Positions 23,101-35,917 of a stretch of DNA of 64,000 nt are shown piece by piece. A program made the translations under genes and the position numbers. Source of the DNA: Onchocerca volvulus (Eukaryota > Nematoda > Chromadorea > Rhabditida > Onchocercidae). Where the stretch lies: contig HG738140.1 of the NCBI GenBank assembly GCA_000499405.2, positions 14,137,113 through 14,201,112 on the forward strand, in the 5' to 3' direction. Below the pieces are notes generated by a model. The model worked only from the letters and a program-made list of their open reading frames with translations. It ran no database searches and was not told the origin of the DNA. The number at the start of each line of letters is the position of its first letter. The stretch's first letter is position 1.

Positions 23101-25557
23101 AATTCGCCACATTTCTGCAGCTTGAGGATCCTTAAAATCTTTGCTCAGGGTTTGCACGACGAATTTTCTCATGGATGGTCTCTGTGCCAATATTGTCCAA
23201 ATCACTTCATACAAGTTCTCAATCTAAAAAGCTTGCAATTTCAACAAATTTTATTGAAAAATAGGTCAAAAATAAATACAAAAATAGTCTAACTTTAAGA
23301 TTTATTTGACAATATTTTCTTGTTAAAATCTTTAGATAGGTTGAACCTAACCAAAACTTGCAACTTCAGTTTTTTTTTTTGGAAAAATGAAGTCCTTGAG
23401 ATCTGAACAAACTAGTTATATTTTCAATTTCTTTTTTCGTGTTCTAAAGATTTTATAAGAATCTTCGGAGAGAAAAAATATGTACCTTCCATGTTTTTTC
23501 ACAGTAATATTTCGCAGCACACTTTTTTACCAAATGATGAGCCCATCTGACATTAATTCGATCATCTGATGGCGGTAATCCCCTCAAATCTCTCATCAAG
23601 GTTGAAAATGATTCACGAAATCCAACGTATGTATATGCCACAACTCCACCATTTAAATCATTTTGCTTTACCGATCCCAAATAATTAACTAAAATTTGGT
23701 TGAATATTTTGATAAAATAAATTATAGATAATGATAGCATATATAAAGAACATTAAATCTTGTGAATTTTTCGGCAATACTTGAAAAAACCTCAAGTATT
23801 GCCGAAAAATTCACAAGATTTAATTAACTGTATTATATTCATATATTTTTTCGGGAGTTTAAGAAACTGTGAAAAGAATACCAAAAATTACCAATTGCAC
23901 GCTCCCATTCCTTCGACGAACTAGTCAGTTTTTCCACTCGTAACAAAACATCACGGCATTTCTGTCGAAATTCTTCAGTCCGCTTTGCAGCAAATGATTC
24001 AACACTACCGGCACGTAGAGGACCCAAAAGAGCAGCGAAATATAAAATTGTTGGATCATCGATGTAACGTGAAAGCATTTTGTTACGAATGCAATAATCA
24101 ACAGCAGCAAAACTGGAAATAAAAAACTTGATAAACTTCAAGACAATTTTTGCTTTATACCTAATGTATCTTTGGAAATATTTCGAAATCAAATATTTTT
24201 GATTATAATCATGCATTAACGGAACAATCCCCGATTATAAACTAGTAAGAGAGATTGAACAAAAATTGAATAACTAAACAAAAATAATCTCTTATGGGAG
24301 CGAATGGTTATTAAAGAGTGATTACAACTATTGATATTTCAATGTACTGAAATATGATAAAAAAAAAAAAGGAAGTTATGAAAAAACCTTGCTTTTCCCA
24401 CTGATGCAGCATCAAAAATAATTGTCACTACATCCTTCGGACATTTGTTGAAATTCAACACATAATCGGCTAAACTCCAAAAATTTGAGTCGAAACTGAA
24501 ATTTAGCGATACCATATCCTTTAAAATTCTGGATCGTTGTTCATCAGTGATACTTACACGGACAAATGAAAATAAATCTTGCTTATGCTGAAACGAGAAA
24601 ACTATTTAAAATGTAAACATAAGATAAACATATAAAAAATTGATTCCGTTAAGGAAAAAAACAAAAATTGAGACTTTCATTAAAAATCATACAAGTTATC
24701 ATCTTAAAAAGTCACTGTAAATAAAATATAAGCTCAACTTACATCCTTTTCTTTAGTTTTGTTTGGTATACGTTCTGAAGCTAAAACGCTCATGAAAGCC
24801 TGAAAATCATCAATAAAATATAGCAATTTTATTATAAAAACATTAAAATGATTGCTACGAAACTAAAATCAATTAAAAAAACAAATCTGTGAAATTTTCC
24901 GAATAAAACGAACAATTATAAGAATATACAACTTTTTGACCTGTGCAATGAGAAAAATCAAATGATAAAATCTCGGTGTCCACCAACTATTGTACTTTGG
25001 ACATTCAGCCGCAACAATGGGAAACTGTTCAATCACTGTCACAAAAGCATCAACCAAAAGGCGTGGTTCGAATCTGAATATTTTGAAATCAGTAAGAAGA
25101 ATAATTATTTCACACTAGCACTATCAAAATATGAATACATCTTCTGGAATATCAGGAAATGAAAAATCTTAAAGTTAAATCAAATTTGAATCATGTGCAT
25201 TAGCAAATGAAGAAATTTTGATATTAGATCATAAACAACAGTTGACTCTTACAAAAAGTGAAAAAAAAAAAGAAAAAAAAAAGAGAAATGGAGATCTCTG
25301 AAGATTATTATCTCATGCGTCAATCCTAATAATGGCTTTGAAATTTCAATAATGATTTAGAAGAAGACTAATCACCTGTTCACAAATAATTCGTAACCAA
25401 TTTGCTTTGTTGACGGGGTGACACGACCCTGCTTGTCTGTTTTCACATGAAATGCTTCATCGATGATATTACGAATGATAACTGGATCAATGGATGAAGA
25501 TATAGGCTGAGTAGATGGTATCGATAATGATGGTGGTATCACTGGTTGTGAAGTCAT
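20137..25557 (-). CDS. mut-7: MUT-7/EXD3-like 3'-5' exonuclease (DEDDy)
   Basis: A 3'-5' exonuclease family member; in C. elegans MUT-7 acts in mutator foci in transposon silencing and secondary siRNA production. Thirteen exons on the minus strand: 25557-25376, 25073-24941, 24799-24743, 24587-24388, 24112-23892, 23688-23486, 23223-23057, 22760-22566, 22266-22142, 21871-21765, 21598-21320, 20805-20641 and 20286-20137; all phases agree, giving 727 residues (C. elegans MUT-7 is about 910). The N-terminal half is a helical region (FEPRLLVDAFVTVIEQFP and similar). The DEDDy nuclease keeps D442 and E444 (VGVDAEWSSY), an acidic motif II (GYQFDEDL, D499) and Y681/D685 (LRYAALDAY), so activity is plausible. 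A 93-residue acidic, Ser-rich exon (21598-21320) separates motifs II and III. The start at 25557 lies two bases after a TTTCAG acceptor. One intron carries a perfect hairpin. Orthology to mut-7 rather than another EXD3 paralogue is inferred. Confidence 0.88.
23752..23824. repeat. Perfect 33-bp inverted repeat (hairpin) in mut-7-like intron
   Basis: Left arm 23752-23784 and right arm 23792-23824 are perfect reverse complements with a 7-base loop. It lies in the intron between exons 24112-23892 and 23688-23486. The core GGCAATACTTGA is not simple sequence. It could be a small palindromic element or a structured intron. Confidence 0.95.
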
Positions 25558-25559
25558 CT

Positions 25560-25570
25560 CTGAAATATTC
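25560..25570 (-). promoter_or_regulatory. Candidate trans-splice acceptor before mut-7-like start
   Basis: On the minus strand GAATATTTCAG is followed by AG and then ATG (25557-25555). It supports the chosen start and suggests a spliced leader is added two bases before the start codon. A 5'-UTR intron is the alternative. Confidence 0.45.
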
Positions 25571-27467
25571 ATTACTGGAACCACTGCATTAGTAGTTAAA
25601 TTAGTGGAGCAAACGACGATGGTACAACCGCTCGTGATAACGGAAATTAAAATGAAATTACAAAATAATGCAATGAAGTATGGAGATGTGAACAAGAATG
25701 ATTACTGAAATTTCTTTTAGAACTTGAAAGAGAGATAGAAAGGGAGAGAAATGTGTTCTACGAAGTGATAATAACCTAACATTATGATTTTGGAGAGGTC
25801 ATCTTGATGGAAGAATCGGATAAAGAGATAAAATGTGTGAAATTAACAAGAACATAAAAATTTAGGAAAAAGAAACTGTAGACTAGAAAATATGCAATAA
25901 TCTTATTGAATATAAATCTGATCCGAAAGTGATCAAAGACGAAGATAGTCTTAAAAAATTAATCAAGCCAGAAATATCACTGCAGTATTTCAGGGGTCAC
26001 TTAAAGTGATTAGGTCACGAGGACATCTTCACTGCCTCACTTTTCAACGTTATCCAATGGATGACATCATTATATGGTTCTCTTTTCAGGATGGTTCTCT
26101 TTTCGGATGACATCTTTTCGATCGAATTACTAGAGAAGAATAAAACAAGAGAGAATAAGGTGATCAAATGTAGCAGATACCGACAAAATGCCTTGTATTT
26201 CGGGATAGAATCAGGTTTTCGGGAGAATACTGCACTTCCGGAGAATTCCAAGAGGTTGTTATTTTCACATCATTGCCTACATATGTAACTAATTTTTATG
26301 ATTATTATATTGCAGATACAAGAAAGTAAAGGCTTGCGGGATAATTGCCACGCTAATCATTAACAACTACTCAAAATTATAGAAGACCGACAAAAAAGCA
26401 AATTTTGGTATTTGTCTTCTTTTTTTTTTTTTTTTTTAGCAAAATCCACTGGCCAAGCAATGATACTCTGAGACAACCCGTAACTTTTGCCTAAAGACCG
26501 AAATATGTACTATGCAACCATACTAATAATAAATATTACTTTGTATAATTGAAACTCATAAGGAATTGGCTAATATAGTACAATGGTAATCTTTATTTGA
26601 ACTTTTGCCAAATAAACACCATCTGATATCATAACAAGACTCTGTTCAATCATAGCTCTTCACAAGAAATAAGTTTTTTTACCTGCATCACATTATAATT
26701 TACGCCTTTCTAGGTCATTCACGGATGTTTTACGTCACTTTCATTCCAAAAAAAATTACTTTCTTCTCAAATCCCGAGAAAAAAAAGGAAAAAATTAATT
26801 CAAAAAAACTAATAATAGCAATAAATGAAAAATAAATTTATAGGTAAATAGAAATCTCTTCCAAACACTAAAACAAAAAGGCATTCATATGATGTCACAG
26901 CATCAGATAACAATCATGGCGTGAGTATCACGTACATCACGTACCACCAACATATTTCACGGTTAGTCATTCACGTTATGAAATATGCATACACGGCTGA
27001 CCGTAAAATACCACTTGGTGTTAATCAGGAATTTGGTTTGCGACGCAAAAAGGCTGGTAACGTCCGATCAGTAAATGCGATTAGGGAAGGCTTTGCGAAT
27101 TGTTTCTTATGTTGGGTTCGCACCGTATGGATGCGTTACAATGACGATGTAAAGCAAATGATTTTTATTCATGCCATTGAACAATCATTCGTAAATGATT
27201 CGTAAGTCATTCGTAAATGATTATTCGATGACATATATAGTGGAATTACATTGATAATCTCGAGTAATATCATCATGAACATTGCTCTAATACCTTTTAG
27301 ATTGATTCCATCTTTTTAATAATATATTTTATTGGCATCTCAAAGTTTTGTCATTTTTGAAATATTCAGTTAGTATTATATGCGATATTCCAAAAGATTA
27401 CAATTTGTGGATATTTCTGGTCCTATTAATACTGCTATTTGAAGATTATCCAGAATAGATTGAATCA
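25571..27467. other. Divergent intergenic region between mut-7-like and DOHH genes
   Basis: Presumed to hold both promoters. Two patches (about 26000-26290 and 26900-27200) are richer in G+C than the surroundings and have incidental open frames on both strands, but no recognisable protein. Short direct repeats occur: GGTTCTCTTTTC at about 26078 and 26094, and TCATTCGTAAATGATT twice at 27187-27223. Confidence 0.5.
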
Positions 27468-30049
27468 ATGAAAATGCGAACAGATTCCGAAATTGATATG
27501 ATTGGGCGATTACTAAATGATAGCAAGTACGAACCCAAAGAATTTGTAATATTTGTTCTCTATTTATTCTCGCTTTCATATTCAGGCATTGTCATGTTGA
27601 AGATATCATCGTTATATTAAATAAAATCCATGGAGCATCTAAATAATGCTTATGTTATGAACTATAAACTTCTAATTGTAAATTTTCATATACCTTCAGC
27701 TTCCTAGAGAATATTTCAGTAAAAATTTGTGTAGGATTACTGTGGAGACCAAAATTAATTTTGATCGAAGCTCCATTAAAATCTCAATTATTTTAGATAA
27801 TACTATTCATTAAAAGATGATAGGTTAGTAAATCTAGTTTTTGAAATTTTTCTTATTTGATTTTTTAAGAAAAAAACCTATAAGAGCAAGTTAATGGTCT
27901 CGGAATTTGATTTTCCGAGACTTATTTATTTTTTCTTATTCTTGTTTGAAGTATATGAAATTTAGCCGGATGAGAAGAAATTTATAATATGCCAGAGATT
28001 CTTTCAGGCAATCACTTTGTATGCGATTTCGAGCTCTTTTTGTTTTACGTAACCTCGGATGTGATCGTTCAGTTCAGTGGATTGGACGATGTTTTGGTGA
28101 TTCATCCGCCCTTCTGAAACATGAATTAGCTTATTGTCTTGGTCAGACGCAGAATGAAACAGCAATACCTATTCTTGAAGCTGTGCTTCAGGATGAAAAT
28201 CAAGGTTAATTGGAGTTTCTATCTATTTCAAGCACAAAAAATGAGTCGATTAATAATCATTGAAGGCTGACTTGACGCTGAACTTTAAACTCTCTGAAAT
28301 ACATAAATTTCAGAGATTATTGTACGTCATGAAGCAGGTGAAGCACTAGGAGCAATTGGTTCTTGCTCTTCTGCAACTATTCTTGAAAAATACATCAACG
28401 ATGAAGCTCAAGCTATTGCAGAAACATGTAGGTTAGCCTTGCAAAGGATAATGTGGCTTCAAGAAAGTAAAAGCGATCGTAAAGAAGATAAGAAAGAAAG
28501 TCCGTACAATTCAGTAGGTATGAAATTAATATTGCAACTTCATTTAAGGTGAAAGAATATCAGAATAAAGCCTAATTCATCATGTTAGAAATGATAGTAC
28601 CATGGATATAAGTTTTGGAAAATAAAAGTTTGAGTATTAACAACTTATTTTTGTAGAAATCGTTTTAGATCTTTTTACTTTCCACTTAATTCTACATCAA
28701 TTTTCATATCAAAACTTCTGTAAAGAGTATTATTTGGTAAACCACTTGCTATTTAAGTTTGTTAAGCAAGTAATGGAGGAAAGAAACATTCTGCCGATGA
28801 AGAAAGCGTAAATTACTCTAAGAAACTTAGAATGTTGATTGACATTTTTACTCATTTAGACATAACCTCATTTGGTTACCATTTGATTTATATCACTCTT
28901 AGCGAAAAGTTGAAGTTTCTGCAGATAGTATAACCCCAGTTTGCAGATCCAACTCCTGCCTCAGCTGAAACCAATATTGACAAGCTTTCTTTGATTTTGA
29001 CAGATGCAACGAAACCGTTATGGGAACGGTATCAAGCTCTTTTTAGTCTTCGAAATATTGGCACAGATGAATCTATAAAAACACTTGCAAAAGGTCTTTT
29101 TTTCATATTCGCAAAATCTCCTGCTTTTGAAATTTGCGGATTGATCATAAATATAATATTCATTGCTTGTCTCAGATGTGACTAAATAATCAGTAATGTT
29201 TATGCTTTTTTTTCTACTAATGAAATTATTGAAGGCTTCATTAAGTTTTGGTATTCATTTAATTGTTTCTATATTTTTGAGCTGTGTCACCTTGTTGTTG
29301 ATATCACAAGTTTTCATCATTGTTCGCTTTCTTCGAAGCTACCATAACCTCTTATGCAATCGAAGTTAATTTATGTTTTATTTGATTTCAGGACTGACTT
29401 GTAGGGACAGCGCGTTACTTAGGCATGAAGTTGCTTATGCTTTGGGTCAAGTACAATCGCCGGTAGCAATTGCAGAATTAAAACAGTCCCTGGAAAATAA
29501 AGAAGAAAATTATATGGTGCGGCATGAATGTGCCGAAGCTTTGGGAGCAATAGCAACCAAGGAATGCGAAGAAGTACTGAAGAAGTTTCGAAATGATCCC
29601 GAGGTATATATATATTATAGCTAATGATATGCATAAATAATCATAGAATTGAATTCGGTTGAAAAATCGATTAGTTTTGATTGCTGTAAATGAAACTGCA
29701 TCTTGATAAGACAATTGCAGTAATGCTCAAGTAGTTTGATAGGCTTGCTAATAATTATTCCTTGTCTAATCGCCTTTTGTCCTTATTCCACAAGAATTTA
29801 TGCAAAAACTTTTTTTTTAACATGAATTTTCATCTTTTCAGTCATAAAATTGTTTTTTTTTTCTTATTTTTTAATTCCATAGAAATTGCAGTTCTAATAG
29901 CTATTTAACAAGCAGAGAAGAAAGATATTTTAAGTATAAAAAAAAATTGTTATTTACAGCGTGTTGTACGAGAAAGTTGCGAAGTGGCACTTGATATGGC
30001 AGAATATGAGAGTAGTGATCAATTCCAATATGCGTTAATCAATTCCTGA
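27468..30049 (+). CDS. dohh-1: Deoxyhypusine hydroxylase (DOHH), HEAT-repeat iron enzyme
   Basis: Hydroxylates deoxyhypusine on eIF5A to form hypusine, completing the modification needed for eIF5A function in translation; cytosolic, di-iron. Exons are 27468-27526, 28008-28204, 28314-28517, 28947-29093, 29392-29603 and 29960-30049, phase-consistent, giving 302 residues, the same as human. Two halves of HEAT-like repeats each carry paired His-Glu iron ligands: H58-E59 (LLKHELAY), H91-E92 ([12 protein letters not shown]), H214-E215 (LLRHEVAY) and H247-E248 ([12 protein letters not shown]). The C-terminus [14 protein letters not shown] matches the family exactly. The first exon is short ([16 protein letters not shown]) and joins in phase to [11 protein letters not shown], matching the human start. 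A second ATG at 27474 could be the start instead. No deoxyhypusine synthase lies nearby. Confidence 0.96.
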
Positions 30050-30789
30050 AGCTGGATTTAATGAAATTCTAAATTAGGAAATAGTTTTTCTTATCATGGG
30101 CTTTGACTCTAATATGTTTTAATCAGTTTTAATTACTGATCAGAATGTACTGAAATGTTCGACCCACACTTTTTACAGTATGCTGGAAACACTTTTTACA
30201 TCGTTTTTGATCAGATGTTAATGAATTCTGCCAATGTCCTCCCTGTTGATTGACAGCTTTTATTTAGGCGATGCCACTCTGATTATGGTTATTTTTTATT
30301 AACTGGTTATCTTTCATGACATTGTAATGTGTAATTTGATTAATCTCAAGTTTTGAAATTTTTATTGTTGACAATATTGACAGATTACTAATACATATAA
30401 TATGTTAATAAATAAATAATTTTATTTCTTTACACAGTCATTTTTATATAATTGAGTTTTCGTTTCTTCGCTAATCATTGCAGATGCTATTTGTGAAATT
30501 CAAAACGTTTACAAAATGAAAAACAGATTGTTCTTTTGTTTACAAAATGAAAGTAGATTTGTTTACTGCAAAGTTAGTTGATAAGTCTGGAGTGGATATA
30601 TATGCTACTTTCTTGAAAATTTCAGGTATTTTGTCAGTTCTCATATGTTAAATGATTCGTTTGTGATTGCTTTTGATTTTTGGTTCTTCAATTTGCTGCT
30701 ATTTTTTTCAGCAAGCAGATGATTTCTCCGGTTACCAGAATGTGGCGACTTTTTGGCTCGTTATTTAGATTATAAGTTTTAATTTTTCT
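30050..30789. other. Spacer between DOHH and mS29 genes
   Basis: Contains the DOHH 3' UTR with an AATAAATAAATAA-type signal near 30408-30420, followed by the upstream region of the mS29 gene. No further gene was seen. The two genes share an orientation, but the 740-base gap is longer than typical for a nematode operon. Confidence 0.5.
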
Positions 30790-33700
30790 ATGAATTTAAC
30801 TGGAATGGTTACGAGTTCGCTTCCACATTTGATCCGGAATGCTTTTGTTCAGCGCTTTGTGATTTGTGAGTTGAATTATTTATCACAAAAAATTTCAGTG
30901 AAGAAAAATACTAAATTTCTTTCGGATGATTTTAAATATTCTGATTGTTTTTCAGTGAAACCGGCTCAATTAACATCTTTTCGCAGCAGATTTTATCGAT
31001 TAACAAGTACAAATGATCCGGTGTGTTTTCTTTGAGAAAAGCAGTTTTGGATTTATATTGTGGAAAAGCCTATTCCTGGATAGAAGTTCTTACAAATTTT
31101 TCTTGTCATTCTTTGACATGGGACAAATTGAGAGCAATAACTCTCCATATAAACCGAACAGTTTTGAAACAATTCAATACTTTCATGTCTTAAAAAATTT
31201 AGAATTTTTTTTTTCTCAACAATAAATTATGAATTCAATTGTTTTTATGAAAATGTAGAATTTTAGACCGCTTTATCTGCTGAAGACTTAGGTCGCCTGT
31301 ATCAGGTGAGCAATGAAGACATAGATACATTGTATTATCGATTTATGTTGCCTCCGAAATTCCGGAAACAAGTTGAAACATTGAACGAATGTGTTTGGTT
31401 ATACAGGCGACCAACACTTGAAGCAACTGCATGTTTGAAGGTGTACTTTTAGTTTCATATGTTATCAGTGTCATTTTTCAACTTGCAAAATACCTCATGG
31501 AAAGACCGTACCTAATTCATTCAAGACAAATGAATACGCATGTCCTTTTTGGAAAGCAGTAGATATTTAATAATTTCGATAATAAATTTCTAATTCACTT
31601 CCTTATTAATCCTGGAAAATTCTTTAGAAATTTTGGCAAAAACTATAATGGACTGTTATGTTTCAAAAAATTTTGAATTACTAAAATCTCGCAAGGCACT
31701 CATATTTTATCTGCAATAGATAATATCTAACTGAGGTGTTGTATCAAGATATTAATTCGGTACAATTCAAATTTTTGTATATTTTCGGTATAATTCAAAT
31801 TTCTGTATATTTTTGGGTAATCTTCATATTTTAAAATCATTTTTCTGTTAGCATTATTTTGTTGCTTTTAAAGTTAGTAGGTGTGGACATTCCAAATTTA
31901 CGCATGGTATTATGGGGACGATGGGGCACTGGTAAATCGATGACTGTTTTCCAAACAATTTATTATGTATGGAAGCAAGGATGGGTAGTATTTACAATAC
32001 CAAATAGTATGTGTTAACAGCAGTTTTTTTTCCAGTTTTTGTTTTTTTTTTAGTATTTTTTATATTTTCCCAATTTTTGTCATCTTTATTTTTGGTTCCA
32101 TACAATTAACGGTTTGAATTCCTAAAAGTTAATTTTGATTCAGAATAAATATTAGTTGTCAAAGTGGATAAATTGTTTTCATATTGTTTGATATCTGTCT
32201 TAGTCTTTTTAGTGTAATTTACTGTAAACATCTGAATTACATATTACTCACTGAAACATCCCTAATTCTTAATCTCATCATGAGAATCGAGATTGTCTAG
32301 AGATGGATACCTGTATTTTCTTACTACAATTGATGTGCAAATTTATCTTAAAATCAAAAATAATGGTTTTTTATTGCATACTTAGCAAATGTAAATTTTT
32401 TAAATATATGTTCTTTTTATTTATTATACTGCAGAACTGATTTAGAAATTGAAAATAATCCCTTTTTTTATTTTTTCTTTTCAGGTAGGAAGGTCGTTAT
32501 ATATGCTTGCAAAAATAATGGGATGGAGGGCAACTTTAAATTATTTTTTACATTTTAAATGGTTTCCTAAAAAGAAAGTTCCTTAAAAACGGTATGAAAA
32601 AGAAGTTATATCTTATATGTGAATTTACAGTGATAACAATTATGAGGGATTATGATGAAGTAAAAGCGTCAACTTATCGTGAAGGCCGTATCGATTTTCC
32701 ACAGCTTGGGTACCAAATACTAAGAAGATTCAAACTGATGAATACACCCAATTGGGAAAAACTTAAGGTTGTTTCTAGCTCTTTTTTTTTTAGCTTAAAT
32801 TTTATAAAATTTAAAAAATGAAATCAAAACAACCATGTTCAGTCTTTCATGAAGCTTATATCTTGTTTTAAATAAAGTACTTCCAAATTTTGATGAAATC
32901 GCAGGAATGCAAGACCCAGAAACATTACAAATGGTCCAAAGTGGAGGAAACAAAAGCAGGAGAACCAATTACAAATATCGTTGACATTGTAAGGTTCATA
33001 TTAGTAAAATTAGCATTTATTTTTTCATCATGATTCCAAGTCTGGTTACATTGCGACCCTACGATTTATTTTTATATGGAGATAAGAGAGTAAAATCAAA
33101 TAAATGCTTTATTTCATTCCAACAACATATTTCATTTCAGGGTCTTTCTGCCCCTTCTTTATCATCAGATTGTGTTGGTGGTTTACTTCGAGAGTTAACG
33201 CATCATTGTAGCACTGGCAAATTTCCATTACTTGTAACAATCGATCATGCAAATTCGATTTATGGTAAAACAACAATGAAGGATAAAAATCATAAATTTG
33301 TAGATCCGAAATATTTTACCTTGGTCCATCATCTCCGAAAGTTATTACGAAATGATTGGGTAGGTTCATCCACTTGACGGGAATATTCTGACTTGATGTG
33401 AGACCTTTCCCGAACTTTACAATTTTAATGAAAAGTTTGCATGTGATTGTCTTTTTTTTTTTTGGTTCGGAAAATCTTTTGGAAAAAAACTAATAGCCTT
33501 TATTTTCAGACGAATGGTGCATGTTTGTTGGTTGCCGATAAAAGAGAAGTCAGTGACGCACGCGATCATCTCACAGTTCCGCTGGAAACACCACTGGAAC
33601 TTTTCGGAGAGGTCAGTTCATAATATGTGCACAAAAATTTCTTTTAGTTTTATGACGGATATGAATTTCGACGTTCTGGGCATTATTATAGGATATAGAA

Positions 33701-34125
33701 AAAATCGAGCCTTTTATACCCATTGAAACTTCACTGTATACGTTCGAAGAAATGGATACTCTATATGATTATTATCTTGAGAAGAATTGGATTGCTTCTA
33801 AATCAGGTGAAATTTGAACAGATTCTCCAAAATTATGAAACAGTGAAGTTTAAAGATAAATATAATAACAAAGAAATATTCCAATTTATATAACCTTTTA
33901 GTCCTCATGAACTGAAGTTAATATCCTAACTTTGAAACTAATAAAATTATTGACTAGAAATTTATTTCATGCTAAATTTTGCAGTATATTACAGTTTCAC
34001 GTTCATCTTCTGTTTTAGATTTCATGAGGCTGTTTTCAGGTCGCACAGAACAAGCAAAAAAAGAATTGAAATTTTTGAGTGGAAGGAATCCGTACTATTA
34101 TGAACGAATTTGTGCTTTTGTCTGA
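30790..34125 (+). CDS. DAP3: Mitochondrial small ribosomal subunit protein mS29 / DAP3 (GTP-binding)
   Basis: A GTP-binding component of the mitochondrial small subunit, also known as death-associated protein 3. Exons are 30790-31020, 31267-31440, 31874-32006, 32631-32767, 32905-32988, 33141-33359, 33510-33611, 33692-33806 and 34019-34125, giving 433 residues (human 398). The N-terminal 70 residues are basic and hydroxylated, consistent with a mitochondrial presequence. The P-loop is LWGRWGTGKS (K156). Downstream blocks such as PLLVTIDHANSIYGKTT, LVHHLRKLLRNDW, PFIPIETSLY and the C-terminal KKELKFLSGRNP and YYERICAFV align with the family. The first exon is open throughout, but an internal intron ending at 30956 (tttttcag) cannot be excluded, which would shorten the presequence. 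AATAAA at 34132 lies only 7 bases after the stop. It converges with the uL10m gene 300 bases away. Confidence 0.93.
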
Positions 34126-34428
34126 TGTTAGAATAAAAATTATTTTCCTTCTGTCGAATTCTCTCTTGCAACGAATAATCAACTTGCAACATATCTTAAG
34201 TATTAAATGTTTTAGATCTCAGAACTGAGATTTAAAAAAAATAACAATCCTTTGAAATTTGCGTTTCACTTCAAGTTCTTGGTCACTTTATGGCGTGTCT
34301 GAGATGCTGATTCTTTGTCGAAAAAAAGTCGAAGTCTTTAATACAATAACTTTTCGGATTGTTTCATCGAGTCAGGAAATTCACAGAGTAAGAGAACTCA
34401 CAGAATTTGTACAAAGAAGTTAAAATAT

Positions 34429-35917
34429 TCAGGTTAAAGTAGTGGCCCCTTTTGATTCTTTTATAGAATCCAAGATTCTAATCATATCCATGACATGATA
34501 ATTAAGTGTCGAAATAAGTTCGTTAGATGGCATCGATAGCATTTGCACTGTTTCAAAACGATGATTTTCTAGTGATGGTAGTCTACATAATTCTTTTATT
34601 TCCGATATCGATAATATTCGAGATCCATAAACAACAGCTGAAAGTGAATGTATTTATATGATTTTTTGAACCTTCGGAATTAAGATACACTGAAAGTGAA
34701 ATGAAACCAAAAAAAAAAAAAAAAAATGACTGACATGAGCTAAGGATGCTCACAATGATGGACTATTGCGTAACGACATGCATCGTGATGGACACATCCA
34801 TATAGAAAGGCTTTCATGGAAAAAAAAATTCAACGATGATGATTGCTAAATTATTCTGTTTGATTTACTGCTGGGAAACCGTCAATGTTTTTATATCATT
34901 GAGAGAAATTTGAATTAGAAAAAAAAATCACCTATTGGTATAAGCCAGTCAGTCTTTTCGCATTCGGTAATTATCGCTTTAATCGCATTGATATTTTTGC
35001 CAAAAAGTTGGCAGTTTGTAGCTACAAATATTGTATCATTGAGTGACTGCAACGGAGTACCTTCAAATACTTTTTTCATAATCCGATTACCATAATCCCG
35101 AAATTCGAGGCCATTTAACCGCATTCTGAAATGTAAATCACAAAAAGCACATAAAAAGTTTGTTGAAATCTTATAATCTTCATGTTTGCCTGGTACTATA
35201 ATGATATTGATGTACACGCGAACAATTATGACAGCTTTTCACTATAGTCCGATTTAATCCATACAATTAATAATACTCAAAACTCAAGAGTGCCATAGCT
35301 TTCTTCATGCCGAACTAATAAAATAATCACTCGGAGAATGTGTTTCTTTTCCAAAAATTAACAGTCGAAAAGAAGTTTCGAAAGCTTACTGATTTCGAGT
35401 CAACCATTCTGTTCGTTGTTTTACAGCGAGTCTATGACAAATACCCATAACTTGGTAGCCTTCACTTTTGATTTTTTCCCGAATATGCTGCACTAGTGCA
35501 ATATCAAATGCTGAATACTAAAAGAAAAATTTTACAGCATCAAATCACAGCGAAAAAAATAATATGAATTTAGATCTAGAATTTAATGTAAAATTGAAAA
35601 TTGAAACGCTTGAAATCAAAATTTGAAATCTCAATACCTAATTTGATGACCAAATGAAATAAAAACACACTAAATGAGTAAATTGGGGATAAACTTACAG
35701 AAGATTTTAATCCTTCAAAAAAATCGGTAACTTCTTTGAATGAGGGACATATCGTTTGAACTTTAGGTACCATGGGCTCCAATGCAGCATCATACAACCT
35801 TCTTCGATGTGACCGCGGTCGTCTAAGCAGAGAGCTTGACGAAGTTTTCCCTCTCCTACATAAGTGAAAACCTAACACTGACGGTAGTAAACTGGATATT
35901 TCCAATGGTAATCGCAT
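34429..35917 (-). CDS. mrpl-10: Mitochondrial large ribosomal subunit protein uL10m (MRPL10)
   Basis: A component of the mitochondrial large subunit, at the base of the L7/L12 stalk. Four minus-strand exons: 35917-35699, 35517-35390, 35125-34932 and 34637-34429, phase-consistent, giving 249 residues (human about 261). The N-terminus is basic (RRPRSHRRRLYDAALEPMVP), consistent with mitochondrial import. Later blocks align with MRPL10: IREKIKSEGYQVMGICHRLAV, FEGTPLQSL, NDTIFVATNCQLFGKN, GAVVYGSRILS and KELCRLPSL. The ATG at 35917 directly follows a TTATAG acceptor on the minus strand, which supports this start and suggests trans-splicing or a 5'-UTR intron. It is tail-to-tail with mS29, another mitoribosomal gene. 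Sequence identity is modest, as usual for this fast-evolving family, so the call rests on several short blocks and on length. Confidence 0.85.

Noticed and set aside
26921..27205. 94-codon open frame on the + strand in the mut-7/DOHH spacer
   Set aside because: No recognisable motif, start and stop not near splice or trans-splice signals, and composition unlike nearby exons. It probably reflects a local rise in G+C.
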